Source: Stenopsyche tienmushanensis
Taxonomy: Eukaryota; Arthropoda; Insecta; Trichoptera; Stenopsychidae
Assembly (NCBI GenBank): GCA_008973525.1
Contig: WACJ01000265.1
Coordinates: 372,001-436,000, forward strand
Length of the DNA stretch: 64,000 nt
Direction: 5' to 3'
Part shown: positions 10,264-22,914 of the stretch, in pieces
Layout: every line of letters starts with the position of its first letter
How positions within the stretch are numbered: position 1 is the first letter of the stretch
Notes under the pieces: generated by a model
What the model was told of the DNA's origin: nothing
Database searches by the model: none
Seen by the model: the letters and a program-made list of their open reading frames with translations, nothing else
Made by a program: the position numbers and the translations under genes

Positions 10264-13200
10264 ATGAAGAACAAATCAAAAAATCATAAGTCAACCAATA
10301 GATTTAAGGTAAGAAATGTTCTCTTTATCAATTTTTATGTCGTATGTTTATAAAAACGATGTTAACCTTTTAAAATTATTGGTGTTAATTGAATGATTTG
10401 CATGACATGTAGCATATCGTTGGAAAGGATATAATCTAGAGAACTTTTTAAACTTAGTTCAAAATAGTTTTTGTCAAACGAATATCATTTGTCATTTTAA
10501 TGACAATTAATATGTCTTGCGATGCTTAATATTTGTTGTTTTTTATTATCGGGTAATCCAGATGAAAATGTTGTTATTTAAATAGAAAGGTTATATTCAA
10601 ACAAAAAAAAATATGAATTAATTTCATCGATACTAGGGATTCCAAAGTCTCGGCTTTTTCAAAATTCCGGGACTAGAGACATGATAATTTCAAATTCCTG
10701 GGACTCAAGACTTATTTTCTCTTCAATTATATACAGATTTTTTAAAAGTAAATATTTATATGTGTTACATATGTATGTATGTGTAATTTAAAAGTACCAT
10801 CTTGTACTATCTTTCTGAATTATCATTTTCCGAGTCACTTTCTTCAGTGTTTTGTTCATCTTCATTGGAATAATCAAAATCCTCTTCTATTTCAATGTTT
10901 TCCGTTTGATAAGTTTTCTGGTACAATATTTCAATTACAGCTAGATGTATAGCATGATTTATGCAAAGTTCATTGACAACGGGACTTTCACGTCCAAACT
11001 TTTTCATCGAGTGTTCAAAAACAATTCCAAATTCACCCAACTGATTTTCAACAATTTTACAAATTTCAAAAGAATCACATTTTCCTACTACTACACTATT
11101 TTTTTAAGATGAGATGTATAAAATAAATTATAATAACGGATTAAATCACGACACATACTTGCACTCACTGCCTTGATCTCGTCAGTAATGTCTTTCCTAT
11201 TTTTCAAGTTTATTTGAATACTTTTCCGGAAGCATCCAAGCTTGTTTGTAAATTCTTGTATAATCTATGTTGGAAAAATTTTAGTTGCAGTTATTGCATT
11301 ATTTTTTTAAAAATAATCGTACAGTATGCAACTTCGCATAAATTGTTTATTCGGCACAAAATCCACCATCTTGAAACACGGTTTGAAAACATTTTTTTTT
11401 ATAAAATTATATTCACCAGATGTTAGTCAAGTAACAAAATAAGCAATATGGGATGGCTGAGTCACAACTGATGCTCAAAAAATAATTGCGATAAAACAAC
11501 ATTTCCGTTAAGATTGTATAATATTATTTTTTGAATGTATGACACAGACGAAATGGATGTTACCCCTTCCTATGAATGGATATTGAAGAGGCCCATAGTT
11601 CTGTAGTGGACTGTCAGTGGCTGCACTATGATGATGATGATATTTATCAGTAAACATTTTATTTACAGTTTGTAACGTTTGCTGATCGTGTAAGTACGAT
11701 CGATGTCCGACGCTCTGCTCTTTATCACTTGGAGCATGCTAACATCGATAGTCCAGAAGAAAATGAAACATACTTTCATAACACATTAGTGCGATGGAAA
11801 GTTTTAAATCTTACAACAGAATATGTCAACTTTGCGAAGAAAGTAGATAATATTGTCACTTTACCACAATTGTTGCATAAAAAAGATGAAGTCATAAATT
11901 TATTATTAGAAAACATAGAAGTTGGAGATACATTGAATTTGCAACCTCTTTTAGAGTAAGTATATCAAATACGTTATAATTCATAATTTCTTTTGAGCTG
12001 TTTTTTAATTTATGTGTATTTTAGAGTTAGTTTACTGTTATTTTTTATATGAATGAATAAAATCTTTAACGTCTCTTGAACATTTATGTTTTAGGCTTGT
12101 TGTTGTGTTGGCTAGAGATCTACAAGAGGATTTTTATCATTATTTTCCAAAAGTATTGGATTGCCTTGTAAAACTTTTAAATACAAAAGATCCTGAACAG
12201 TTAGAATGGACTCTTATTTGTTTAGCATTTCTATTCAAATACTTAAGAGTGTATTTAAAAAAAGATGTTTCGGTTGTATTGAAATCCGTCCTTCCGCTAT
12301 TATCAGATTCTACAAAATGGTATGTGAGAAATTTTGCTGCCGAAAGTTTTGCATTTGTAGCTCGTGACGTGAAGGATAAAAGGAAGTTTTTAGAACTTCT
12401 AGTTAAAACTGTTCAAAACAATAAAGATGTAAGTATTAAATGCTATTTTATTAAATTTATTGTCATAATTTAAACATCGCTTCTATAAATATTCAATGAA
12501 AATGTAATTATATTTTACAGGCTGCTGTTGGATGTGGTCATTTACTATATGAAGTTATACGAGGTGTTGGAGGCCAATATCATAGTTGTTCATCGACATT
12601 TTTTCCATTGTACTATAGCACTCTACAAGATAAAAATATAAATCAAAAAGTTTTGTTTGAAATTCTCACTCAAACTTTTGGTGATATGTTTGAAAGCATT
12701 ATTCCAAAATTCAGTGACATATTTTGGACAACGATAATTGATGGCGTAAAATTATTTTTTAATGTTGAAACTATTAATAATAAACAAATTTGGAAACTGC
12801 AAGAAGATAATTGCGGCTTGGAATACATACTTAAATTAATCGGTCAATCGCTAGAATACAGCCAAGGAAAATTTATGACTAATCCTCAGCCTATGATTAC
12901 TTTGTTGAGCCATTTGATTAATGCTGAATTATCTGAAAACATTTGTGAAATCATATCTCAAATTGGTGTACTTATTATTTTGTGTACACATATTCAATTA
13001 CCACATGAAAATGCTGTATTTCTTGTAAGAAAATTGCTTTCTATTCCATATCCTGATATAATTAATAAATTCGTCCAAGAAGTTGTGTCATGTTCTAGTT
13101 TTGATGTGATAGTTTTTCCACATTTTATTGACTCAATATCGTCCTTTAACAAAGGAACGATAATCACGCTTAGTAAAATTTGTTTGACAAAATCTCCCTT

Positions 13201-16200
13201 ATGTAAAAATGGATCAGATCTTTATTCTTGGGTGAAATACCCCATCGATCTTGGAACAAAAATGAATGATTGCAATAATTTCATAATAAGCACATTAAAC
13301 AAAGACATGCCATCAATTTTAGATTCTTTGGACGATTGTATCAATGGTTTTATTTGTTTGCCTCATATAAAGCATCTTAATTTGGCTGATATTAAAAAAG
13401 TTTTCAAAGAAGTCATATCTAATGCAATAAATCATCTTAAAAATTTGGACGGTAATGATATTGGATCTGTCCGTAATATTTTATTCCTTTTGGCTGTTGT
13501 GATCGAGAGTGCCATTCATACAATCAATTTTGAGCACTTGGACGACGTGTATCAAACTGATGATCTAATAAATGTCCTCGAGCCGTATCTTTCCGATCAC
13601 AATTTCATCTGTTCGCTGAGAATATTGGACTTTATAATGACGGTACACGAGAGTGAACATGTTTTGAAGTATGAAAATCTTCTAAAAATTCATCCTATGA
13701 TTGAAAAAAATTTGAAGTCGCCTTTTCACGAGGTAAGTTTATATTTTTGTGCTGTCGAAATCATTCGATTATAAAAATTATATTAAATATTGGGATTTTT
13801 TTGCAGATTCGTTTGTTGACTACTCACATATATAGTCTTTTTGAAATAGTTCTCCCTGAAGAGATTATTCGTTCAAAGGCTCAACATAAAAAAAATAATT
13901 CACAAAGGCAGATAGAATCTTTTAAAATTTTCTCACTGTGTTATTCTGCTGAAAGTTTATCGCTATCCGTGGAAAATTATAAAGAGCAACTATTGAAATT
14001 ATCACAGACTGTTTTTGATTCCGTTCAATATAAAGTGGTACACAATTCAATATTCAAGAATTTTTCACTAAATTTCATGCTGGGATTGCTCAATGCCAAT
14101 TTTAAACTACTCTGGGAACCACTGCAAAAACATATCTTAACGTATGCAAATGGAATGCCCGCTGTTGAGTTTTGGGAGATTTTCCATCCTTGCTTAATAC
14201 AAGCTGCAGAAAACGTAAGGAATGGTGGAATTACTATCACTGATGGTGAATTCTACGCAGGCAAACAAGATTTTTTGTGTTCAAATTTCAAAGAATACTT
14301 TGTTTCTGCTGATAAACCTGATTTTCCTACGTACAGAATACACCTCTGGGAAATATTGTATCAGGTTCCTTCACTTTGTGAGATTAAAAATAAAGATATA
14401 ACCATATTGTTTATGGAATTCATGAAAATTGAATTTGAAATGCCTCAGCATATAAACGTTTGTGATGAAAGCATTACAAAAATGATCGTCGACAATGAAG
14501 AATTCTCAAATGAGACTGAAGGCGATAAATCAAAAATCATACCTGAAGATGATGATGAAGATAGTGAAAAAAAAGCTGTAAACAAATCAACATATGATGC
14601 TCTTTTGGCGCATCTTAAAATTTATAGTACCATACAAAATCCTAAAGCTTTGCATAAAGAACAATTGCTGAAAAGCATTTATTTAGATTTCCTAATGCAT
14701 AAAAATCCTATTATCCAAAGTGTTGCATTGGACTGTTTGATGAAATATAAAAATAAACATTGGTTACCATACAAAGATAAACTGTACAATCTTGTAGATG
14801 GAAAGAAATTCAAAGACGAGTTGAGGACGTTTAAAACTGAGTCGGATAGTGAGTTTATTGCTTCTGAAGACAGAGAAGAGTTGATGCCCATTTTACTGAG
14901 AATAGCATTTAGCAAAATGATAACCAATACAGGTATCGACAAAAAAGGTGGTAGTCAAATGCGTCGATCGCTAGTTATGAGATTTATATCCGGTTGCAAT
15001 GAAAATGAATTGCTTATTTTCACCGATATGGCATTTAAGGCATTTAAAGACTACATAAATCTAGATTTAGAAGAGATGCACGAAAAGCTTGTAATTTCAT
15101 CGTTGAATTCTCTTACATCACTATCGCCAAAATTATTACTTGGCTCATTAAATCTTGTTGAAAATATGCGGGAGCAATTTATTAAACCTGGTGAGACGCT
15201 TCTCTTGCCAAAGTTAATGAAGATACTTTTCTGTATTGGTACGTATATAAAAGGAATATTGTGTGATCAAGACAAATTGAAACCAGGCTATGTGAGCATA
15301 TTGAAAAACATACGAAATACTTGTATACAATCAATTGCCAATTTCTTTAATCAATTCGATCAATGGGAATGGAAAGAAAGAGAACTTTTGTATATTTGTG
15401 ATACTTTCGTTTGGCCTATTATTGAAAAATTGCCAGTTGAAGGTATTCATAGTCCTACTGCATTATTAAAACTGTTCAACGTTTGGAGTCAGCATCCCAA
15501 ATATCATAATCTCTTCAGCATTTGTAGTAAACATGATAATAGTAAAACTCCAGTGCCGTTCATATTACAACTTCTATTGGGAAATAAAGTTAGTCATTCT
15601 GTTTACGATATGTGCATGCAGATGATTGAACGATTACTCACATTGGAATGTGAAAATAATGAATGCATTATACTATCAATCGACAATTCGATACCAGTAG
15701 ACAATGAATTAGTAAGAAAATTGGATCTAAAAGAAAAATTAAATATTGGAACTTGTACCTTGTTACCTCACGTTTCATTGATAGTTACAGTTTTGAAAGA
15801 TAAATTGGGAAACGTCAACCCTAAAAAGCTTCACAAAAGAGATCTAACTATTCTCGCTAGAGTAACGGAAATAGTTTATGATTCTAAAAGCGTCGATGTA
15901 CTGTTGAAATTTTCATTACCAGTTCTTATACAAAAGATTTCCGTATCGAGTAACGAAGAAGACTTTGAATCATCTGTGGAAGTTTTAACCAAACTGTTGA
16001 GCAAAACCACTGATCCTAAAAATCATTTCAAAACTCTTATACCGCTTTTCAGCAAAGTGTCTACAGCGCGCGCTAGAAAACATTTATGTGAAGCGTTAAT
16101 TGTGTTGGCAAATCGTTGTGATATCGAAACGGCAAAATCACTGACTTTAATCGGAGAAATAATCACTGAAATGAATGCTTCCGATCCGAAATGGCTCGAT

Positions 16201-19200
16201 CAACCTGATTTTGAAAGGCGACTTAATGCCTACAAACAAATTTATCAGATCATGGACAAAGATGAATTGAGTGTTGAATTTGGTTCGCTAATCATTCATA
16301 ATTGCTTTTATATGATAAGTCACTCCAATGATATTTCGTTGAGAAGTAATGCCACTTCATGTCTGCAAAAAATTGTACCTAAGCTGCTGATTAAATTCAA
16401 AGACAATGACTTTTTCGTTCAAGATACAGTATTTAATCTCATCAAAAGCTCGCTGAAAAGTGATAATGAAACGCTCAAATTGGAAAGTATATCGCTATTA
16501 GGAGAATTGGTCAGGGAATGCATTAATATCCTTCCAATTTTGACTGACTTGCATCCTCTATCGAATAAAAGCAATAAAGAGATTGATTTCTTTGAGAATT
16601 TGCAGCATCTCCAAATTCATCGTAAAACTCGCGCGTTATTGAAATTTTGTAATATTACTAAAGCGTCTAAAAAAGTTCCGTCCTCAAAAACACTTACACA
16701 AATCATTTTACCGCTGGCTTCACAATATATTTGCAGTGAAAAATTTGCCGATAAAAGTTCTCTCGTAGAAGCTGCAATTGATACAGTGGGTGTTGTTTGC
16801 CGACTTTTACCATGGAGGCAATATGAGTCGATTTTGAAATACTATTTGCACAAATTACACAGTTCGATTGATTACCAAAAGCAATTGATTAAAGTAACGT
16901 CTTCTATATTGGACGCTTTTCACTTTGATCTTTCAAAGGCAAGCAATGTCGAAGAAATAATGAATAATGCAATGTTGCCCAAGGATATGAGGGAAGAGAA
17001 AGATGACAAAGCAATTAAACTGATTGATAGCTCGCAAATTAATGAAGATCTTGCGGAAGAAAATGAACCCATCGACGCAGATATAATTCCATATGAGCGG
17101 ATTCAAAAACTTTCACCTTCATCTGCCAAGAGAGTAATATTTGTTATTACTGCTGAAATTTTGGTGCAACTGAACTGGTAAATATTTTATATCTTAATGT
17201 TTCCTATTTAAATTTGTATATATTGTATTTTTGCATGGGCAGATGGTACATAGCACATGAGAATGGCATGCGGCCTATCGTCATACCTGTCGCCGTACGC
17301 ACGCTACCTGTCGTACCCCCTTTGATTGCCATTTGCTGCCGGTTCTCAACCTTTGGGTCAACGCAACAGTATCTTATATATTTCGAGTATCTCGTCATGC
17401 TCATGGTTGTAGAATAACTGCCACCGTTGCCTTAATAATGATCCTTGTTCAGTATTGCCAGTGAATAATATTGGCGTGGTTTTTGCCATAGCTTGTTTGA
17501 TGGTGGTTGCACCATAGGATTTTATTGGGTCATTGTTGGTACTTTTATTTCATTCTTCATGGCATATTCTGTTATCGCCGATTTGTAATCCAATTGCAAG
17601 ACTGTATTACGATGTTTTTTAACACTGTGGATGATCTATGTATTGGTTTGTTCAGTGCACGGTGTGTTGCAGTCTGCACAAGGGATCTTGTATACTCCCT
17701 GAGTTGTTTTTCCGCTAAGAGTGGAATCATAAAAGATCTTGCTGTCAACAAATAATTTTTTTTTTTTTCAGGAACTCATCACAAGTCACTGATCATGAAT
17801 CTTCTCATAAAACAGTTAGAAAAGGAAATAGTACCCAGCGTGAAACAGATGATAAACTTCGCATACCTATGGCATATGCTATAATAAAATTACTTCAAAA
17901 ACTTCCACAGCCTATGCTGAAAAATAATATTCTAAGGTAAATAAATGTTTATTTAATAACATAATTTCATTATTTTTTTTTTTACTTGTATACTAATTAT
18001 GTAAAGTAACAAGAGTTTTCTAAAATTATTTTTTCTTTATTTGCAGTATTCTTATTAAAGTCTCAAATTTTCTCAAATCACCTTTGGTAAATGTTCGCAT
18101 AGTAGCAAGAGATATTTTATCTAAAATTATGGTGACGGTCGGCACTAATTATTTCAATACACTACTCAGCCATCTTATTACACTGTTAACAAGAGGAACT
18201 CAAGTTCACGTTATGATTTCTACTGTACATACAATTCTCGAGGCTTTGCAAAATATGTTTTTACCCAAGGAAATGGATAAATATATTGATAACATTCTTA
18301 AAGTGTGCTTAAACGATCTTTTTGGTCAAGCATCTGAAGAAAAAGAAGTTGTTAAACTTGGTATTAAAGCACCAGAGGCAAAACCGAGCAAAAAGAGTTA
18401 TTTAACACTTCGAATTATTGCACAAAATATAAGCGATTCGTGTATTGTAAATCTACTCAAACCATTTAAAGATATCGTAGAAACTACACATTCAAAACGT
18501 ATTGTGATTAAAATTGAAACATGTTTTCAATATATGTCATTGGGCTTAGTGAATAATGAAAATATATCAATCGAATCGTCTTTGATATTTTTGTGTGGAA
18601 TTTTGTCCGATAGTATTCCAAGATTATGTAATAAGCCAAAAATTCAAGAAATGGATGTTGATATTTACGAAGAAAGAAAACCAGTTAAAACTGATTGTTT
18701 CTTGATTCAACCCGATCCGAAAGGCAGTAAAAAAATGCCCAAAAAGAAAGTAGCCCGCACGTCTGCCCAAGCCAATGCACACGTCATTACAGAATTTGGG
18801 CTGAACATGCTGTTTGTTATTTTACAAAAAGATAAAATAAATTCAGCCGAATACCGATCGTATTTGGATCCGATGGTACCTTTTGTAATAGACGCTGTAA
18901 AAAGCTTACAGATCAAAGTTGCAACATTAGCTTTAAAATCAATCACATCATTATGGGTCAAAAAGATAAATTTACCTACGTTAAAGAATAGAATTGACGA
19001 TGCAACAATGGCTATATTTGATATCTTACATAAATATGCTACTTCGGGATTGAGCAAAAAAGATGAAAATTTCCATCTCGTTTCTAACTCCTTCAAGGTA
19101 CTATTTAAAAAATGTTCTTTTAATAATCATACCGTAAAAAATATTCATGTGTACTTACTATTATTTTATTTTAACGCAGGCTATAACTTCGCTCATAAGA

Positions 19201-22200
19201 AATGTTCAGTATCACAATTTAGATATGAATCATATGACAACTCTTTTGATGTACGCTGAACACGATATTCATGATTTTGAAAAGCAAGCAACTGCATTTT
19301 CGTTATTAAGGGCAATTTTAAGTGCCAAATATAAATTACCTGAAATAAAAGCCATAATGAAAAAAGTAGCTGAAATAACAGTTACTAACGAATCACCAAG
19401 AGCAAGGTAAATACCAATATATATGTATATATTTTACACATGGTTTTATATAATAGAAGTAACGTCATAATATAGCTCTTAACCCTATCGGACCGGAAAT
19501 CGTGAGACAGACGGGTATCTTGTGTCTCATCATATACTTGTGCATTAATGATAAAGTCGTGCCGTAAAGGTACCCACCCCTACATGCCTAAACATTCTCA
19601 ATATATATTTTTTATTGAAACTCGTAAATTTTCATACTTACTATTCAACAAAAAATTGAATTTTAAAGAATCTTAACCATCATAAAATTTAGTTATAATT
19701 AACTAAAATCACTATTGTCAGATAAGCTATAAAGCTCTTTCAACAAAAATCCGATGACTTTCGTTCGTGTTGTCTTGAGAGCAGGCGTTTGTTTTGATAA
19801 TTAAGGTGCTCGCATCATTCTTATCGTTGACCAATTTTGTTATTTCCCCTTGACTACTCTGGAATGGTGTTATTAGCCGAGTATCACCAACCCTTTGCAA
19901 AGTCTACTCCTTCAGAAGTAAACTGGCAGGCTTGTATGGTAACCCTGTCCTTTTATTTTCGCAATACATTAATAGGCAAAAATAGCTGAACAACAGAAAG
20001 CAGATACCATGCAAATTAAACATTAAGAAATATTCCGAAGAAATTATATAATATTGTGTGCTATCAACAGTGCTCATTTATTGAGTTTGGTTTATTATCA
20101 ACATTGGTTCTACTAATAATACTAAAATGGTTTTCTGTGTGTGATTTAAGAGAGGAAGCTAGTCAAGTGATGGTCTTATACTTAATGAATTATCCGTCGT
20201 CCAAAGAAATTAAACAGCACATACAGTTTTATGTATCTCAATTGGAATATGAAGTAGAAAGTGGTCGAATTTCTGTAATAAAGATCATACAGTCTATGTT
20301 GGAAAATTTTGTGGAGGTAAATATACGAAATTATTTGCTCAAACATATATACTTTGGAATTACAGAAACATTTGTATTTTATTTAACTCCTGTTTTTTTT
20401 ATTAATTCAGGAAACATTAATCACTCATTCTGGATTTTTGTTTGTCTCATTGGGAATGAGACTCACTTGCGAACCTTCTAACAATTGTCAATTGCTTCTC
20501 GCAACATCTATAGAGCTATTAATTAAACGTGTGCCGCTTATGAAGAGAAATGAGCTATTTAATTTAGCTATGGTTCTTCTCTCTGATTCAAAGGTAATTT
20601 ATCAAATATTTTGGTTTAAATTCAACATTTTTATATAGTATTGTAATTGTTGTATATTTTTCAGCCTGCTCATATAGAAATGGCCTCACAATTATCCACT
20701 AGATTCATCATGATCGAAGGAGATTCATTCAAAACTCGCCTAGAAACTATTTTACCAAAGCTCTCTGATAAACTTTATCGAAATAGCACAAGTGTCGGTC
20801 AATTTGTCAGAGTATGTACAGAGGCAAAAAATAACAACGAAAATTATTCAGAAGACGAAAAAGATAACAGTTATATACAAGTTTTAAAATTGTTATATAT
20901 AATGGGTGAAAAATGTCCAATGCTACATTTAGAAAAACAGTATCAGAATTCATTAGATGAAATATGTATTAATTGCCAAAATTTATTAGCTCACGATCAC
21001 GAATGGGTAAGACTTAACGCTGTGAAATTTTTGGGTCAATATCTTCAAAACTTGAAGCCGCAAAATGTTTTGCAATCAATAAATGAAGAGACCCCACAGC
21101 GATATTTCGCCCATACTATAGAATCACTCAAAAGTCTCACTTTGGATCTCTGCTCGCAATTTATTGCTGGAGAAGTTTCTAAAGATATCGCTTGTAGTGT
21201 AAGTTGTTACTTTGGATTTTTTTCCTATATCTTACTATTATAATTGATTTAAAAAATAATTATCAAATGAATTCCTAAACCCTGTAATATGAAAATTTTA
21301 TTTTACAGGTATGTAAAAACATTACGTTTCTTCTTAAAGCTGTCAATCAATTTCCAAATAAAAATGAAAAGACTGATGAAAGTAGTGATGAAAACTACAT
21401 TAATATAGATTGGATTATAAAGAAAGTTAAGTCAGCGATAAACGCAGAAGTTGCTAAATCTCCTAGCTACACTGTTGCGGTAATGTATTTTGCATTAAAC
21501 CTTTCTAAAAAATGTATATCACTACATATTAATTATATCTAATTAAAAATTGTATAATATATCTTACAGAGATCTGCAATATTTGACATGATAAGTGAAC
21601 TAACGGATCTATTGGATAAAAATGGATTAGCTCGCGTTGCAATCATTTTGATGCCATGTTTACTCAGAGAAATGTCGAAAACTGATGCTTCTTTTGACCA
21701 CATCAAAAATAAAGCCATCAGTGTTGGAACAGTATTGGATAACAAATTAGGCAGTGAAATGTATAATGAGATTGTATCTAGGGCACAAGCCAAACTTATA
21801 CATAAAAGAAAAGAAAGGAAAACCGTAAGTCGATTTTTTATTCAATTATTTATAATATCACTCAGTCTTGAATTTGCTCGGGTAAGTTGCACATGGACGG
21901 GGAAACACCCTCAGTTGGTGTAAGAGCGAATCCGAGGTGCACTTAAGCGTCATATGTCTTCACCCTGCCCTGGCAACGCCCTAGCGAGGAAAGGAGAGAC
22001 TAGACTCTGCACTTGGTTATTTTAAAAGACGTCACGTATAAACATTGATATCACACTTGGATGAGCCTGTATTATAATAGCTTTTATTTTGTATATATAT
22101 ATTTTTAAATCATGCTTTATTTATTTTTCAGAGAATAGCACAGAATAAAATTAATAACCCAGAAAGAGCCGCTAAAAGAAAATTAGTAATGCAAGAAAAG

Positions 22201-22299
22201 AAAAAAGAATACAAAAAGAGAAAACTTGATAAAATGAAAGGTAGGATACCCAATCATAGAAATTATATGAAACCAACAGTCGCCATGGAAGATGATTAA
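10264..22299 (+). CDS. UTP20: UTP20, small-subunit processome component 20 (14 exons, complete)
   Basis: Encodes the nucleolar HEAT/ARM-repeat scaffold UTP20 (DRIM) of the small-subunit processome, needed for 18S pre-rRNA processing in the family. Exons: 10264-10308, 11669-11955, 12095-12428, 12521-13732, 13807-17177, 17772-17936, 18047-19097, 19180-19406, 20151-20316, 20411-20593, 20665-21198, 21309-21479, 21570-21824, 22132-22299. All junctions are GT-AG, phases close, and 8169 nt give 2722 residues plus TAA; the human protein is about 2785. Recognisable conserved segments: VVVLARDLQEDFYHYFPK and VRNFAAESFAFVARDV near the N-terminus; the DRIM region from about residue 885 (STYDALLAHLKIYS); NCFYMIS and EIDFFENLQHLQIHRKTRAL late in exon 5; KLRIPMAYAIIKLLQKLP in exon 6; the C-terminal UTP20 domain in exon 7; YAEHDIHDFEKQATAFSLL in exon 8. 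The last exon is a lysine/arginine-rich tail (KRKLVMQEKKKEYKKRK), likely a nucleolar signal. An acidic stretch (PEDDDEDSE) precedes the DRIM region. No frame breaks seen. Confidence 0.96.
10634..11100 (-). pseudogene. hAT transposase relic in UTP20 intron 1 (antisense)
   Basis: On the minus strand, an open stretch from about 11100 to 10807 reads KCDSFEICKIVENQ, then EHSMKKFGRESP, NELCINHAIHLAVIEILYQK and an acidic serine-rich tail. The block SxMKKFGR...LCxxHAIHLAV matches the region after the first catalytic Asp in hAT transposases (family: SVMVKFGR...QLCYAHGIQLAV). TAGGGATTCC at 10634-10643 and a GGGACT-rich stretch to 10710 look like a hAT end and subterminal repeats. Only a fragment; no use by UTP20 is suggested. 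Confidence 0.6.
11533..11641 (+). mobile_element. 3' tail of a LINE-like retroelement, copy 2, in UTP20 intron 1
   Basis: Matches 6308-6411 over the whole block: GAATGTATGACACAGACGAA, CCCCTTCCTATGAATGG, GAAGAGGCCCATAGTTCTG, CTGCACTATGATGATGATGAT. The microsatellite tail ends 27 bp before exon 2 of UTP20 (11669). Confidence 0.65.
17365..17745 (-). pseudogene. Penelope-like retroelement relic (GIY-YIG endonuclease) in UTP20 intron 5
   Basis: Minus strand reads KIFYDSTLSGKTTQGVYKIP, CADCNTPCTEQT, a stop, then HRNTVLQLDYKSAITEYAMK and further on DEILEIYKILL. GVYKIPC--C------QT followed by the KSAIAEHA-type helix is the GIY-YIG endonuclease domain at the C-terminus of Penelope-like elements. The YIG residues are replaced (CTE) and there is a stop, so it is inactive. 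Intron 5 (594 bp) is nearly all this insert. Confidence 0.7.
19483..20103 (+). mobile_element. Repeat family F copy 1 in UTP20 intron 8 (possible piggyBac derivative)
   Basis: About 620 bp that recurs inverted at 30808-31417. The left end is TTAA (19479-19482) followed by CCCTATCGGACCGG; TTAA plus a C-rich end is the piggyBac hallmark, and the second copy also has TTAA at this border. The other end is not TTAA in either copy, so both may derive from a truncated element. It ends about 47 bp before the exon 9 acceptor. Confidence 0.6.
21880..22075. other. GC-richer insert in UTP20 intron 13, not recognised
   Basis: From about TTGCTCGGGTAAGTTGC to ACTTGGATGAGCCTG the composition is clearly less AT-rich than the flanking intron. 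No inverted ends, duplication or coding similarity seen. Probably an old insertion. Confidence 0.3.
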
Positions 22300-22366
22300 A
22301 CTATTGTTTTGATAGATACATATTTTCATTACTCTGTGATTTCTTATTTTGTATTAAATATATTTT

Positions 22367-22372
22367 AATAAA
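22367..22372 (+). terminator. UTP20 polyadenylation signal AATAAA
   Basis: Canonical AATAAA 68 bp after the UTP20 stop codon in an AT-rich 3' UTR. The cleavage site was not determined. Confidence 0.6.
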
Positions 22373-22640
22373 ATAATATTTATAAGGAACTGTTATTAAT
22401 TAGCTTTATTTTTATTGAAAAAAAGTACAACACAAAGTATTAAATTATATTCTATTCTGTAAATATTTTATGGATTAAATCAGTTGTAATTAACCAGGCC
22501 TAGGGGGTCCCAAATACTCGAAAAATCAATTATCAAGTATTCAAATATATTAGGTGTATATGAAGGTGATAAAAATATTACCCGGAATATTGCTGTAGAA
22601 ATTTATTAATGATATTTAAAAATACAAATCTTATATCTTA

Positions 22641-22706
22641 ATTTTCTACATAGCTGCCTTCATTAGAAATACATTTATTCCATCGGATAGAAAACTTCTT
22701 GATCCT
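22641..22706 (-). pseudogene. Mariner transposase C-terminal scrap
   Basis: Minus strand reads DRIKKFSIRWNKCISNEGSYVEN and stops, matching the end of mariner transposases (family: LP-RW-KCI---G-Y-E). Only about 22 codons; no TIR found. Confidence 0.5.
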
Positions 22707-22864
22707 GTCGCTGAAGAAAAAAGACGAGAAGTAACATCCTCTCTTGCACAACCTGTAATTATTTGTTTTCCCGTAAATGAAGGTGTGAAGTTTTGAAGAG
22801 AAGGGAAACGAGCAAAATTAAAATGATCAGAATTTTATTTACATTTCAAAAATACATATTTTAA

Positions 22865-22909
22865 AAGTAAAAGTTTCATTGAACGTAAAGTTCAATGAAA
22901 CTTTTACTT
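22865..22909. repeat. Perfect 20-bp inverted repeat, 5-nt loop
   Basis: Arms 22865-22884 and 22890-22909 are exact reverse complements around the loop GTAAA. It is 0.5 kb downstream of UTP20. Could be a foldback remnant or a small hairpin RNA; nothing in the flanks decides. Confidence 0.7.
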
Positions 22910-22914
22910 CTATT

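Noticed and set aside
17335..17365. hAT-like end GGTTCTCAACCTTTGGGTC in UTP20 intron 5
   Set aside because: The leading CAG is missing, it abuts the Penelope-like relic, and no partner end was found; may be chance or part of that relic's flank.
18707..19096. 129-codon minus-strand open frame within UTP20 exon 7
   Set aside because: Antisense shadow of a well supported coding exon.
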